Positions 1-8,385 are shown, counted from the first letter of the stretch. The stretch: 37,231 bases of DNA from JAFASC01 sp036265935 (GCA_036265935.1 DATAOB010000106.1:1-37231), one strand, 5' to 3'. Numbers and translations are program-made. Notes: a model not told the origin generated them from the letters alone.

Positions 1-1053
1 TCCAGAGGCTTGTGTTTATGGATTCCGGGTTCGCAGCCTGCGGCTGCGCCCCGGAATGACAATGTTGTTGCAAGGTCCGGCGAAATGAGCGCCGCCGAGA
101 CGCTGGCCGACGCCGATCTCGTGTTGAAGGTGCGGCGTCCCTCGGCGGCCGAACTCCCGCTCTACAAGCGCGGCGCGCGCGTCATCGCCACCATGGACCC
201 CTATGGCCACGAAGAGGCGCTGAACGCCATGGCGGGCGCGGGCGTCGACGCCTTCGCGATGGAATTCATGCCGCGCATCACCCGCGCGCAGGTGATGGAC
301 GTGCTCTCGAGCCAGGCCAATCTCGCCGGCTATCGCGCGGTGATCGATGGGGCTGCCGAATACGGCCGTGCCATTCCGATGATGATGACTGCGGCGGGCA
401 CGATTCCCGCCGCGCGCATTTTCATCATGGGCGTCGGCGTCGCCGGCCTGCAGGCGATCGCCACCGCTCGGCGGCTTGGTGCAATCGTCACCGCCACCGA
501 CGTGCGGCCCGCGACGAAAGAGCAGGTCGAATCGCTCGGCGCGAAGTTCCTGGCGGTCGAGGACGAGGAATTCAAGCAGGCCCAGACGGCGGGGGGCTAC
601 GCCAAGCAGATGTCGCCGGAATATATGGCAAAGCAGGCGGCGCTTACCGCCTCGCATATCGCCAAGCAGGACATTGTCATCACGACGGCGCTGATCCCCG
701 GCCGGCCGGCACCGCGGCTGATCACGGCGGACATGATCCGCTCGATGCGGCCGGGTTCGGTCATCGTTGATCTCGCGATCGAGCGGGGCGGCAATGTCGA
801 GACCGCGCGCGCCGGCGAAACGGTCATCTCCGAAAACGGAGTGCGCGTCCTCGGCGCGCTCAATATGCCGGGCAGGCTCGCCGCGAGCGCATCAAGTCTC
901 TACGCGAAGAACCTGCTCGCCTTTGTCGAGACGCTGATCGACAAGGAAACGAAATCGCTCGCGATCAAATGGGACGACGAGCTCGTCAAAGCGACGGCGC
1001 TGACCCGCGACGGCCAACTCGTCAATCCGATCTTCCAGCAACAGGCCGCCTGA
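1..1053 (+). CDS. pntAA: NAD(P) transhydrogenase subunit alpha 1 (PntAA), N-terminus missing or altered
   Basis: Soluble NAD(H)-binding subunit (domain I) of the membrane proton-translocating transhydrogenase, which passes hydride between NADH and NADP+ using the proton gradient. Homology is clear from about base 88: DADLVLKVRRP, then ATMDPYG and the Rossmann segment IFIMGVGVAGLQAIATARR, with ATDVRP following. Family members run about 370-380 residues with a conserved start (MKIAV/LKE-like). Here that first part of about 60 residues is not seen. The frame is open back to base 1, and the codons before 85 read through a palindromic repeat, giving protein unlike PntAA. Possible starts are TTG at 10 and ATG at 85, neither with a good ribosome site. 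Either the gene continues upstream with the repeat in frame, or it is 5'-truncated. pntAB follows after 35 bp. Identity is certain; start and integrity are not. Confidence 0.85.
   Translation, partial: SRGLCLWIPGSQPAAAPRNDNVVARSGEMSAAETLADADLVLKVRRPSAAELPLYKRGARVIATMDPYGHEEALNAMAGAGVDAFAMEFMPRITRAQVMDVLSSQANLAGYRAVIDGAAEYGRAIPMMMTAAGTIPAARIFIMGVGVAGLQAIATARRLGAIVTATDVRPATKEQVESLGAKFLAVEDEEFKQAQTAGGYAKQMSPEYMAKQAALTASHIAKQDIVITTALIPGRPAPRLITADMIRSMRPGSVIVDLAIERGGNVETARAGETVISENGVRVLGALNMPGRLAASASSLYAKNLLAFVETLIDKETKSLAIKWDDELVKATALTRDGQLVNPIFQQQAA
22..57. repeat. Palindromic repeat hairpin at the head of pntAA
   Basis: A near-perfect hairpin: the left arm ATTCCGGGTTCGCAGCC and right arm GGCTGCGCCCCGGAAT pair around a TGC loop with one small bulge or mismatch. 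The flanks resemble, from memory, short palindromic elements scattered between genes in Hyphomicrobiales. Its 36 bp is a multiple of three, and the pntAA frame stays open through it. Its presence suggests insertion in or just before pntAA. Confidence 0.75.
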
Positions 1054-1088
1054 CCCGGCGCCCGCACAATCAATTCGGGGACTTCGTC

Positions 1089-1538
1089 ATGGCGACCGAA
1101 GACATCCAAGTTCTTCATGATCGCGCCCAGGCGGCGGCTGCGGCGGCGCGGCAAGCCGCGGACGCGGCGCAGGCCTATGCCGATCAGATCGCGACCGCAG
1201 GCGCCGCTGCCGCACACGCCGCGACCGGCGGCGCGATCGATCCCTTTGTGTTTCGGCTGGCGATTTTCGTCCTGGCGATTTTCGTCGGTTATTACGTTGT
1301 GTGGTCGGTGACGCCGGCGCTACACACGCCGCTCATGTCGGTGACCAACGCCATCTCCTCGGTGATCGTCGTTGGTGCGCTGTTGTCGGTCGGCGTCGAG
1401 GCTTCGCGGATCGGCGACGACGGGCCCTTATGGGCGCGCATCTTCGGCTTCATCGCGCTGATCCTTGCCTCGGTGAACATATTCGGCGGCTTCCTCGTCA
1501 CGCAACGCATGCTCGGCATGTACAAGAAGAAGGGCTGA
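1089..1538 (+). CDS. pntAB: NAD(P) transhydrogenase subunit alpha 2 (PntAB)
   Basis: Small membrane subunit (first half of domain II) of the split alphaproteobacterial transhydrogenase, forming part of the proton channel with PntB. It has 149 residues. An Ala/Gln-rich, probably helical N-terminal stretch of about 45 residues is followed by hydrophobic segments from FVFRLAIFVLAIFVGYYVV onward and a basic end, GMYKKKG. The ATG at 1089 is preceded by GGGG about 8 bp upstream. A longer frame upstream overlaps pntAA and is not expected to be used. The gene lies between pntAA and pntB, 4 bp before pntB, as in the standard three-gene operon. Confidence 0.93.
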   Translation: MATEDIQVLHDRAQAAAAAARQAADAAQAYADQIATAGAAAAHAATGGAIDPFVFRLAIFVLAIFVGYYVVWSVTPALHTPLMSVTNAISSVIVVGALLSVGVEASRIGDDGPLWARIFGFIALILASVNIFGGFLVTQRMLGMYKKKG

Positions 1539-1542
1539 CGCG

Positions 1543-2943
1543 ATGAACGCCAATATCGCCGCCGTCCTTTATCTCGTCTCCGGCGTTCTGTTCATCTGGG
1601 CATTGCGTGGCCTGTCGTCGCCCGCCTCTTCGCGGCAGGGCAATCTCTTCGGCATGATCGGTATGGCGATCGCCATCGTGACGACGCTCGCCTATCGCCC
1701 GCCCGTCGGCCTCTCCGCCTGGATTCTGGTCGTCATCGGCATGGCGATCGGCGGCACGTTCGGCGCGGTGCTGGCGCGTCGCATTGTCATGACGAAAATG
1801 CCGCAGCTAGTAGCGTTCTTCCATTCGCTGGTCGGCTTTGCCGCGGTGCTGGTCGCCGCCGGCGCGCTTTATGCGCCGCAAGCTTTCGGCATCGGCGTTC
1901 CTGGCGACATCCATGGCGCGAGCCTCGTTGAAATGTCAATCGGTGCGGCGATCGGTGCGGTGACTTTCACCGGTTCCGTCATTGCCTTTCTAAAACTCGA
2001 CGCGCGGATGTCCGGCGCGCCGATTCTGCTGCCGCAGCGTCACGCGCTGAATATCGCGCTCGGTGTATTGTTGCTCGTGCTGATCGTCGTCTTCGTGCGG
2101 ACCGAAAGCCATTTCGTCTTTCTCCTGATCGCACTCGTCTCGTTTACCCTCGGCGTGACCCTGATCATTCCGATCGGCGGCGCCGACATGCCGGTCGTCG
2201 TTTCGATGCTGAACTCATATTCGGGGTGGGCCGCGGCGGGCATCGGCTTCACGCTGGGCAATCTCGCGCTGATCATTACCGGGGCGCTCGTCGGCTCGTC
2301 CGGTGCGATCCTCTCCTACATCATGTGCAAAGGGATGAACCGCTCGTTTATCTCGGTCATCCTCGGCGGGTTCGGCGGCGAGACGGCAGGCCCCGCAGGC
2401 GCCGTCGAAACGCGGCCGGTGAAGCAGGGCTCGGCCGACGACGCCGCCTTCATCATGAAGAATGCCGGCAAGGTGATCATCGTGCCGGGCTACGGGATGG
2501 CGGTGGCACAGGCGCAGCACGCCGTGCGCGAGATGGCCGACATCCTTAAGAAGGAAGGCGTCGACGTGAAATACGCGATCCACCCGGTCGCGGGACGTAT
2601 GCCCGGCCACATGAACGTGCTGCTCGCCGAGGCGAACGTGCCCTACGATGAGGTATTCGAGCTGGAGGACATCAATTCCGAGTTCGGGCAAGCGGATGTT
2701 GCTTTCGTCATCGGCGCCAACGACGTCACCAATCCGGCCGCAAAAACCGATCCGCAATCACCGATCTACGGCATGCCGATCCTCGACGTCGAGAAGGCGA
2801 AGACGGTGCTCTTCATCAAGCGCGGCATGGGGTCCGGCTATGCCGGCGTCGAAAACGAGCTGTTCTTCCGCGACAACACAATGATGCTGTTCGGCGACGC
2901 CAAGAAGATGACGGAGAGCATTGTCAAGGCACTCGCGCATTGA
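1543..2943 (+). CDS. pntB: NAD(P) transhydrogenase subunit beta (PntB)
   Basis: Beta subunit of the proton-translocating transhydrogenase: a membrane domain carrying much of the proton path plus the cytoplasmic NADP(H)-binding domain III. The 466 residues match the family length. The N-terminal 260 or so residues are a series of hydrophobic helices. The C-terminal domain has the NADP-site motifs VIIVPGYGMAVAQAQ, HPVAGRMPGHMNVLLAEA, FVIGANDVTNPAA and IKRGMGSGYAG. The ATG lies 4 bp after the pntAB stop, with AAGGG about 10 bp upstream. It closes the pnt operon; a repeat palindrome rather than a clear intrinsic terminator follows. Confidence 0.97.
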   Translation: MNANIAAVLYLVSGVLFIWALRGLSSPASSRQGNLFGMIGMAIAIVTTLAYRPPVGLSAWILVVIGMAIGGTFGAVLARRIVMTKMPQLVAFFHSLVGFAAVLVAAGALYAPQAFGIGVPGDIHGASLVEMSIGAAIGAVTFTGSVIAFLKLDARMSGAPILLPQRHALNIALGVLLLVLIVVFVRTESHFVFLLIALVSFTLGVTLIIPIGGADMPVVVSMLNSYSGWAAAGIGFTLGNLALIITGALVGSSGAILSYIMCKGMNRSFISVILGGFGGETAGPAGAVETRPVKQGSADDAAFIMKNAGKVIIVPGYGMAVAQAQHAVREMADILKKEGVDVKYAIHPVAGRMPGHMNVLLAEANVPYDEVFELEDINSEFGQADVAFVIGANDVTNPAAKTDPQSPIYGMPILDVEKAKTVLFIKRGMGSGYAGVENELFFRDNTMMLFGDAKKMTESIVKALAH

Positions 2944-2965
2944 AGCGTCGTCTTCGCATCAAGAG

Positions 2966-3043
2966 CGTCACTGCGAGCGCAGCGAAGCAATCCATGCGCG
3001 CCGCTGTGGATTGCTTCGTCGGCTTCGCCTCCTCGCAATGACG
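2966..3043. repeat. Intergenic palindromic repeat downstream of pntB
   Basis: Long imperfect inverted repeat. The outer arms CGTCACTGCGAG and CTCGCAATGACG and the inner arms AAGCAATCCA and TGGATTGCTT pair around a short GC-rich loop. Sequences of this kind are, from memory, highly repeated between genes in Bradyrhizobium-like genomes. It could stabilise the pntB 3' end. No protein is encoded. Confidence 0.7.
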
Positions 3044-3075
3044 GCATGATTCGATCTGACGCGAATAAACAACCT

Positions 3076-3225
3076 TCATTCGTCGAAGCTTCGGTACGCC
3101 GCCTCCACTTGCTCATCACTGGCAATTTCCCCACGCTCGGGCTCTCCCAGACCGCGCATGACGCCCGGCTCGATCGGCAGGATCAATCTCTTCAGGTGCG
3201 GGGAATCCGGTTCGAGCAGGTTCAT
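3076..3225 (-). pseudogene. Orphan short reading frame, probable 3' remnant of a gene
   Basis: On the minus strand a 49-codon frame begins at ATG 3225 (MNLLEPDSPHLKRL...) and ends GEIASDEQVEAAYRSFDE. The frame is open for nine more codons upstream (QDYLARAF...), then meets a stop at 3253-3255 inside a palindromic repeat. GC-rich third positions and an ordinary protein-like composition argue that it is or was coding. The acidic ending loosely resembles the tails of small antitoxins, but no family is recognised and there is no partner toxin. No ribosome site precedes the ATG. The most likely reading is the tail of a gene cut by the repeat; a tiny intact gene is possible. Confidence 0.4.
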
Positions 3226-3249
3226 AAATGCCCGCGCCAGATAATCCTG

Positions 3250-3290
3250 ACGCTAGGCCGGAAGCCGCTTCGCGGCTCCTCAGCGTGAGG
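3250..3290. repeat. Palindromic repeat beside the APC permease stop
   Basis: Hairpin with inner arms AGCCGC and GCGGCT around a TTC loop, extended by ACGCTAGG pairing with CCTCAGCGT. It lies immediately 5' of the orphan minus-strand frame and 6 bp beyond the permease stop. It may double as the 3' end of the permease transcript on one side. Confidence 0.55.
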
Positions 3291-3295
3291 GGAAC

Positions 3296-5242
3296 TCACT
3301 CCGCCTCCGCTGGCGAGGCGACATCATCGAGATACCACGGTACGCTGATGACGGTGAGATCAGCGCCGCCATAAGCAAGCAATTGCTTGCGCAGACGCCG
3401 GGCGCGATAGGTGTGCAGGATGCGCTGATACCAGCGCTGTTTGACAAGCTCGGGGATGAGCACGGCGACGCGACGACCGGGAAATTTCGCACGAAGCTCC
3501 TGCACGAGCCTTAGCACCGGTTCGTGCATCGCTCGATATTGCGCATGCAAGGCCATAAGCCGCGGCGGGGCGAGCCCGGCCCGACGCGCCGGCTCCGCGA
3601 CATTCGTCTCCCATTGCATGCGCATCGAGCGCTGGTCTTCCTCGCAATCGGGTCCTTGCAAGTGCGTCAGGTGCAGCCCGATCACGTCCGGCGAAAGTGT
3701 AAGTGCGAGGCCGATGGCTTTGGCGGCGAGCTTGCTCCATCTCCCAACGGAGACCAGAACGATCGGCGGCTGCGTTCCTCCGCTGAGCTCCAGCGGCCGG
3801 CCTTCGCGCACCTGTGATTCCAATTCATCATAATAGTGCCGCACCGTCTTGAGGAGCGCGATGGCGCAAGGGATGGCGAAGATGGTGATCCAGGCGCCCT
3901 CGGTGAATTTCGCGACGATGATGACGACGAGGGCGAGCCCGGTCGTCATCGCGCCGAGCGTATTGATCCAGAAATGCGTGTGGTGCGTGGCGCGCCTGCC
4001 TTTCGCTTCCTTCTCGCGGATCATCCGCCACCAATGAACCGCCATCCCCGTCTGCGATAGCGTGAAGGTCAGGAACGCACCGATCGCAAAGAGCGGAATG
4101 AGATGATCTGTGATCCCGCCGAAGATCAGAAGTAGCGAGCCCGAGCACGCGGCGAGATAAAGAATGCCGACAGAGAAAACGAGGCGGCGTCCGGCAATGG
4201 CAAATGGTTTCGGCAGGAATCCATCTTCGGCGACCGTCCGGCATAAACGCGGAAAACCGACGAAGCTCGTATTCGCCGACAGGGCGAGCACGCAAAGCAG
4301 ACTGCCGATCGCGACGTAGTAAAGCACGCCCCTGCCGACAATTGCGCCACACAATTGCGACAATACGCTCTGATACCCCTCGCGCGTTTGATCCATGGCG
4401 CCGATGCCATACGCCGTCGCCATATGCGCGATCGCGATCAGCAATAAACCCAGGATGACGACGATTGCCGTTAGCGTGCGGTGCCCATGTTTCACCGCGG
4501 GTTCGCGGAAGGCACCCATGCCATTGCTGACCGCCTCGACGCCGGTCATCGCGGTGCAGCCGCTGGCGAACGCGCGCAACAGAAGCCAGATGCTCGCCGT
4601 CTCGGTCGCTTCCGGTAATGACGCCGGCGGCACGACCGGCGGCGGGTGTCCGGCGGCAGCGAGTGCCTTGTACGTTCCAAGCCCCAGAATGATCGCGAAG
4701 CTCGCGACGAACAGGTAAGTTGGCACCGCCAGGACCCGGCCGGATTCCTGCGTGCCGCGCAAATTGATCAGCGTGATCACAAGCAGAATGCCGAGGCAAA
4801 GCCACAGGATATAGGAGTGCAGCTCGGGCACGGCCGAGACAAGCGCGCCGACGCCGGCCGAAATGCCGACCGAGACGTTGAGCACATAATCGATCATTAA
4901 CGCGGCGGCGGCGAGCAGACTCGCGTTCGTGCCGAGATTTTCCTTGGCGACGATGTAGGCGCCACCGTTGCTGGGATAGGCACGGATCGTCTGCCAGTAG
5001 GAGGCAAACAGGATCGCGAGCAGCGCCACGATCGGCGCCATGACCCAGCCGATATAGGAGAGGCTCGCGGCGCCGAGCGGAATGAGGATGGTGAGCGCGG
5101 CCTCTGGGCCGTAGGCGGATGAGCCTAGACCGTCGAGGCCCATTGCGGGCACGCCTTCGAAGGCGCCGATCTTCCGCTCGTTGAACTCGCGGTTCGCAAG
5201 CCGCCGACCAAGCAGCAGCTTGCGGACATTCACATGCATCAT
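3296..5242 (-). CDS. APC superfamily permease with C-terminal cytoplasmic domain
   Basis: Probable inner-membrane cation or amino-acid symporter of the APC superfamily, 648 residues. The first 450 or so residues form about 12 hydrophobic helices beginning after VPAMGLDGLGSSAYGPEAA, a motif resembling the start of helix 1 in KimA/YdaO-type potassium transporters. Further motifs are SNGGAYIVAKENLG and GVEAVSNGMGAFREP. The last 180 or so residues, from PPIVLVSVGRWSK, are hydrophilic and look like a nucleotide- or stress-domain-like cytoplasmic tail. The substrate is not certain. The ATG pair at 5242/5239 is chosen because protein similarity begins there (MMHVNVRKLLLG) and GGAAG lies about 8 bp upstream. 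The frame stays open 84 codons further, but that stretch overlaps the thioesterase-like gene and has no family character. Confidence 0.85.
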   Translation of the reverse strand: MMHVNVRKLLLGRRLANREFNERKIGAFEGVPAMGLDGLGSSAYGPEAALTILIPLGAASLSYIGWVMAPIVALLAILFASYWQTIRAYPSNGGAYIVAKENLGTNASLLAAAALMIDYVLNVSVGISAGVGALVSAVPELHSYILWLCLGILLVITLINLRGTQESGRVLAVPTYLFVASFAIILGLGTYKALAAAGHPPPVVPPASLPEATETASIWLLLRAFASGCTAMTGVEAVSNGMGAFREPAVKHGHRTLTAIVVILGLLLIAIAHMATAYGIGAMDQTREGYQSVLSQLCGAIVGRGVLYYVAIGSLLCVLALSANTSFVGFPRLCRTVAEDGFLPKPFAIAGRRLVFSVGILYLAACSGSLLLIFGGITDHLIPLFAIGAFLTFTLSQTGMAVHWWRMIREKEAKGRRATHHTHFWINTLGAMTTGLALVVIIVAKFTEGAWITIFAIPCAIALLKTVRHYYDELESQVREGRPLELSGGTQPPIVLVSVGRWSKLAAKAIGLALTLSPDVIGLHLTHLQGPDCEEDQRSMRMQWETNVAEPARRAGLAPPRLMALHAQYRAMHEPVLRLVQELRAKFPGRRVAVLIPELVKQRWYQRILHTYRARRLRKQLLAYGGADLTVISVPWYLDDVASPAEAE

Positions 5243-5322
5243 ATGCTTGCGCTTCCGGTATTCCCGCGGAAACAGCCGGAGCCCGCGAATGTTCCCGGGC
5301 AGTATCCCGGGCCGCTTTTTCG

Positions 5323-6150
5323 TTACGCGAAAAGCGCGACGTTTTGACGACCCACCATCATCGGCTCGCGTCGGCTGTTCCAGACGTTGATCGTCTCGGT
5401 GGAATAACCGTCCCTGGCGAAATCCAACCGGCGGCGGATAAGCCAGAAACCTTCCTGGGTCGACGGTTTGTCGGTGAGGACATCGAGCGACCAAGCGATC
5501 GTGCTGATCGGCGAGGGCGTTTTCAGCATCAGCACGCCACTCGAAGGCGGCGCGTCACCTATACCGACCAGCGCGACGGACGGGGGGATGTCGGCATTGC
5601 GGTCCGCTTCGGCACGAAACCTCATCCAAGTCAGAAAATCCGGTTCATTCGTGCCGCTGAAGGGCATGCTCTTCCCGGCAATGCGCATCTCGAAATTCTG
5701 GAAGAAAACCGGCGCGCCCGCGCGCGGCGGAGGTGCGAAGAGGGGATATTCGCGGGGCGCCTTCACATCCGGCGCGATGAGGTCGTCGTAATCGATCGCG
5801 GAAGCGCGCGCGTTGCCGAAGCAAAGATGTGCATGGACCAGCATGCCGTTGGCATCGCTCATCTCGGCATGCCCAATGACGGCCGACTTACCGCGGCGAA
5901 GCAGCGACGCCGAGATCTGTACGATTTCCGTTGCCGGCCCGACGAACAGGAATTGTGCCGAGCGCAGCGGCGGCAGATCGGGAATCGCATCGATAGCGGC
6001 TTGCACGCAAAGCGCAGCGGCGAGCCCGCCGAACATCGCGCGCCCCTGCCGCCATGTGTCAGGCACCGAGATTGTATGGTCGGGCGATTTGCTGAGCGCC
6101 TGCATGATCGCGGAGAAGGGAACGCGATCGCTCGCGGCGTCTGCGCTCAC
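5323..6150 (-). CDS. TesB-like thioesterase family protein
   Basis: Predicted acyl-CoA thioesterase-fold (double hotdog) protein of 275 residues, probably cytoplasmic. The N-terminal part has TWRQGRAMFGGLAAALCVQA, the usual conserved stretch of the TesB/4HBT_3 group. A first hotdog region (SAQFLFVGPATEIVQISASLLRRGK) and a second (VLMLKTPSPISTIAWSLDVL) are visible. The substrate cannot be read from sequence. The GTG at 6150 is chosen because GTGA overlaps the argJ stop by 4 bp, a typical translational-coupling arrangement; ATG codons further in would delete conserved sequence. The pairing of a thioesterase-like gene with argJ gives no obvious pathway link. Confidence 0.8.
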   Translation of the reverse strand: MSADAASDRVPFSAIMQALSKSPDHTISVPDTWRQGRAMFGGLAAALCVQAAIDAIPDLPPLRSAQFLFVGPATEIVQISASLLRRGKSAVIGHAEMSDANGMLVHAHLCFGNARASAIDYDDLIAPDVKAPREYPLFAPPPRAGAPVFFQNFEMRIAGKSMPFSGTNEPDFLTWMRFRAEADRNADIPPSVALVGIGDAPPSSGVLMLKTPSPISTIAWSLDVLTDKPSTQEGFWLIRRRLDFARDGYSTETINVWNSRREPMMVGRQNVALFA

Positions 6151-7394
6151 GAGCGATAGTCTCCGTTGATAGCAACATATTCCTTGGTGAGATCGCAGGT
6201 CCACACAGTCGCGCGGCCCTTTCCGATGTTCAGGTCGACGCGAATGTCGATCTTGTCGCGTTTCATAATTTCGGAGACGTCGGCTTCGTCGTAGTCGGAA
6301 TCGCGCAAGCCTTTATGCGCGACGCGCACATCGCCGAAATAGATCGACAGACGGTCGCGTTTGGCTTTCTCGCCCGCCTTGCCGACGGCCATGACGATGC
6401 GGCCCCAATTGGCATCTTCGCCGGCGATTGCGGTCTTCACCAGAGGGGAGTTGGCGATCGACAGCGCGATGCGCTTCGCCGCTTTATCGCTGGTAGCGCC
6501 CTCGACCTGCACTTCGACGAATTTGCGGGCGCCCTCGCCGTCGCGTACGACCTGCTGTGCTAGATCGAGCAGCACGGAATCGAGCGCGCGCATGAAGTCG
6601 GCAAGCTCGTCATCGCCAGCCGATCCCACGCGCGGCGCCCCGCGCGCTTCCGCCGCGCCGGTCGCAAACAGCATCAGCGTGTCTGATGTCGACGTGTCGC
6701 TGTCAATCGTGATCGCATTGAAAGAGCCTTCTACGGATTTCGACAGCATCTTCTGCAGGACAGGCGCATCGATCGACGCGTCCGTGAAGACGAAGGACAG
6801 CATCGTCGCCATGTCGGGCGCGATCATGCCGGCGCCTTTGGCGATACCCCCGATGGTCACTTCGACGCCGCCGATCTGGGCCTTCGCGCTCGCAAGCTTC
6901 GGAAACGTGTCCGTCGTCATGATCGCGCGCGCCGCGTCCAGCCAGCCGTCCGGTTGCGCCTCGGCTGCGAGTTTCTCGAGGACACCGTCGAATTTGCTCG
7001 CGTCGAGAGGCTCGCCGATCACTCCCGTGGAGGCCAGAAAAATCTGGTTCTGTTTTGCGCCGCTCGCTTGCGCCGCCAGTTTTGTGGCAAAGCGCACGGA
7101 ATCGACGCCGCGCTTTCCGGTAAACGCGTTGGCGTTGCCGGAATTGACGAGGAGCGCGCGCGCCTTTCCCTTCTTGAGCTTGGCGCGGCACCAGTCGACA
7201 GGGGCGGAGGGGCATTTCGATTTCGTGAACACCCCCGCCGCCTGCGTGCCCTCGCTCATCAACACGAGCAGAACGTCGGTGCGATCCTTGTAGCGGATGC
7301 CCGCCGCTCCCGTCGCGAAGCGTACGCCCTCGATCGCCGGCATGTCGGGGGTGGATTTGGGCGCGAGCGGAGAGATCGGAGCGGGACCGGCCAT
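6147..7394 (-). CDS. argJ: Glutamate N-acetyltransferase / amino-acid acetyltransferase (ArgJ)
   Basis: Cytoplasmic arginine-biosynthesis enzyme that moves acetyl groups from N-acetylornithine to glutamate; many homologues also use acetyl-CoA. It has 415 residues. The precursor self-cleaves before a conserved Thr, and the site is visible as GAGMIAPDMATMLSF with Ala196-Thr197. LLVNSGNANAFTG and the C-terminal DLTKEYVAINGDYRS are further hallmarks. The ATG at 7394 is chosen over an in-frame codon 21 bp upstream because GAGGAA sits 6 bp before it. Its stop overlaps the start of the thioesterase-like gene. A 100 bp gap separates it from the rotamase gene upstream. Confidence 0.96.
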   Translation of the reverse strand: MAGPAPISPLAPKSTPDMPAIEGVRFATGAAGIRYKDRTDVLLVLMSEGTQAAGVFTKSKCPSAPVDWCRAKLKKGKARALLVNSGNANAFTGKRGVDSVRFATKLAAQASGAKQNQIFLASTGVIGEPLDASKFDGVLEKLAAEAQPDGWLDAARAIMTTDTFPKLASAKAQIGGVEVTIGGIAKGAGMIAPDMATMLSFVFTDASIDAPVLQKMLSKSVEGSFNAITIDSDTSTSDTLMLFATGAAEARGAPRVGSAGDDELADFMRALDSVLLDLAQQVVRDGEGARKFVEVQVEGATSDKAAKRIALSIANSPLVKTAIAGEDANWGRIVMAVGKAGEKAKRDRLSIYFGDVRVAHKGLRDSDYDEADVSEIMKRDKIDIRVDLNIGKGRATVWTCDLTKEYVAINGDYRS

Positions 7395-7494
7395 CGGCGT
7401 TCCTCGAAGAGGCAAAAATGCGGACGGCGCACATTGCGTGCGCCGTCACTTTCGCCTCCGCTTTGCGGCCTCGCTCAGCCCGCGTCAAGCGCGC

Positions 7495-8385
7495 CTATTT
7501 CGAGGACGATGCCGGCGCGGACGGATTGGCCGGAGCCTTCGATTCGGGTCCGGGCGCCGGCTTCGCGTCGGCCGGCTTCTCCGGTTCGGTTCGTTCCACC
7601 TTCGCCTCCTCCCGCAGCTTCAGGATGAGCTCGCTCTGCGATTTCTGCACGACGTAGCGGGTCACCTGATCGCGCACTTGGTCGAGGCTCGGGAACTGCT
7701 TCTGCCGGCGCTCCTCGAGCTGGATAATGTGCCAGCCGAACTGCGATTTTACCGGGTCGGAAATCTGCCCAGGCTGCATCTTGAAAGCCGCCTCGGCGAA
7801 TTCCGGCACCATCCGCTCCTTGGTGAACCAGCCGAGCTCGCCGCCCTTCGAACCCGGGTCCTTCGACATCTCGTTCGCGACCTTGGCGAAATCCTCGCCT
7901 CCCTTGACCCGCTTCAAAGCAGCTTGGGCGTCGGGCTCGGACTCTACCAGGATGTGGCGGGCGCGCACCTCCTCCTCCGGTTTCTGCTGCTTTGCCACAT
8001 CGTCATAGGTCTGCTGGATGGCGGTGTCGGTCGCGGCATCCTTCGCCACCTTCCCGAGCAGGTCCTCCATCAGCACCTTGTCGCGGTAATAGGCGACTTT
8101 CTTTGCAAATTCAGGGCCTTCGCCCATCTTGTCGGCTTCCGCCTTCTGAGCGACGAGCTTCGCATCGATCAGATAATCCAGAATGTAGGCTTGGCGCGCC
8201 GGCCCCTCGATCTGCTGGGGTAGGGAGGAACCGATGTCCTCCATCGCAATCTTCACATCCTCATCTGTGATCTCCGCGCCGTTCACGCGCGCGAGAACCT
8301 TAGCCGAGGCGGGAGCCGCCAGGGTGAGCGCGACGCCAACGGCTAAGCCAGCGCCGGTGAGGCGTAGAAACTGGGATAAGTTCAT
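7495..8385 (-). CDS. Exported peptidyl-prolyl cis-trans isomerase (PpiC/parvulin type)
   Basis: Predicted periplasmic foldase that isomerises X-Pro bonds in exported proteins. It has 296 residues. The N-terminal signal peptide (MNLSQFLRLTGAGLAVGVAL...) has a likely cleavage near APASA. A SurA-like helical region follows (VLARVNGAEITDEDV). The parvulin domain starts at VRARHILVESE and includes GGELGWFTKERMVPEF and SQFGWHIIQLEERR. The Pro/Ala/Lys-rich tail of about 35 residues is probably disordered. The ATG at 8385 has GGAGA 5 bp upstream. It is divergent from secA, a sensible neighbour in secretion terms, and precedes argJ on the same strand. Confidence 0.93.
   Translation of the reverse strand: MNLSQFLRLTGAGLAVGVALTLAAPASAKVLARVNGAEITDEDVKIAMEDIGSSLPQQIEGPARQAYILDYLIDAKLVAQKAEADKMGEGPEFAKKVAYYRDKVLMEDLLGKVAKDAATDTAIQQTYDDVAKQQKPEEEVRARHILVESEPDAQAALKRVKGGEDFAKVANEMSKDPGSKGGELGWFTKERMVPEFAEAAFKMQPGQISDPVKSQFGWHIIQLEERRQKQFPSLDQVRDQVTRYVVQKSQSELILKLREEAKVERTEPEKPADAKPAPGPESKAPANPSAPASSSK

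Noticed and set aside
5294..5320. Two CCCGGG blocks followed by TTTTT, resembling a terminator
   Set aside because: The T-run is on the plus strand, where no gene precedes it; on the minus strand, where genes run, no T-run follows.
5243..5494. In-frame 84-codon extension of the APC permease
   Set aside because: It overlaps the end of the thioesterase-like gene in another frame and has no membrane or family character; similarity starts at the ATG pair near 5242.
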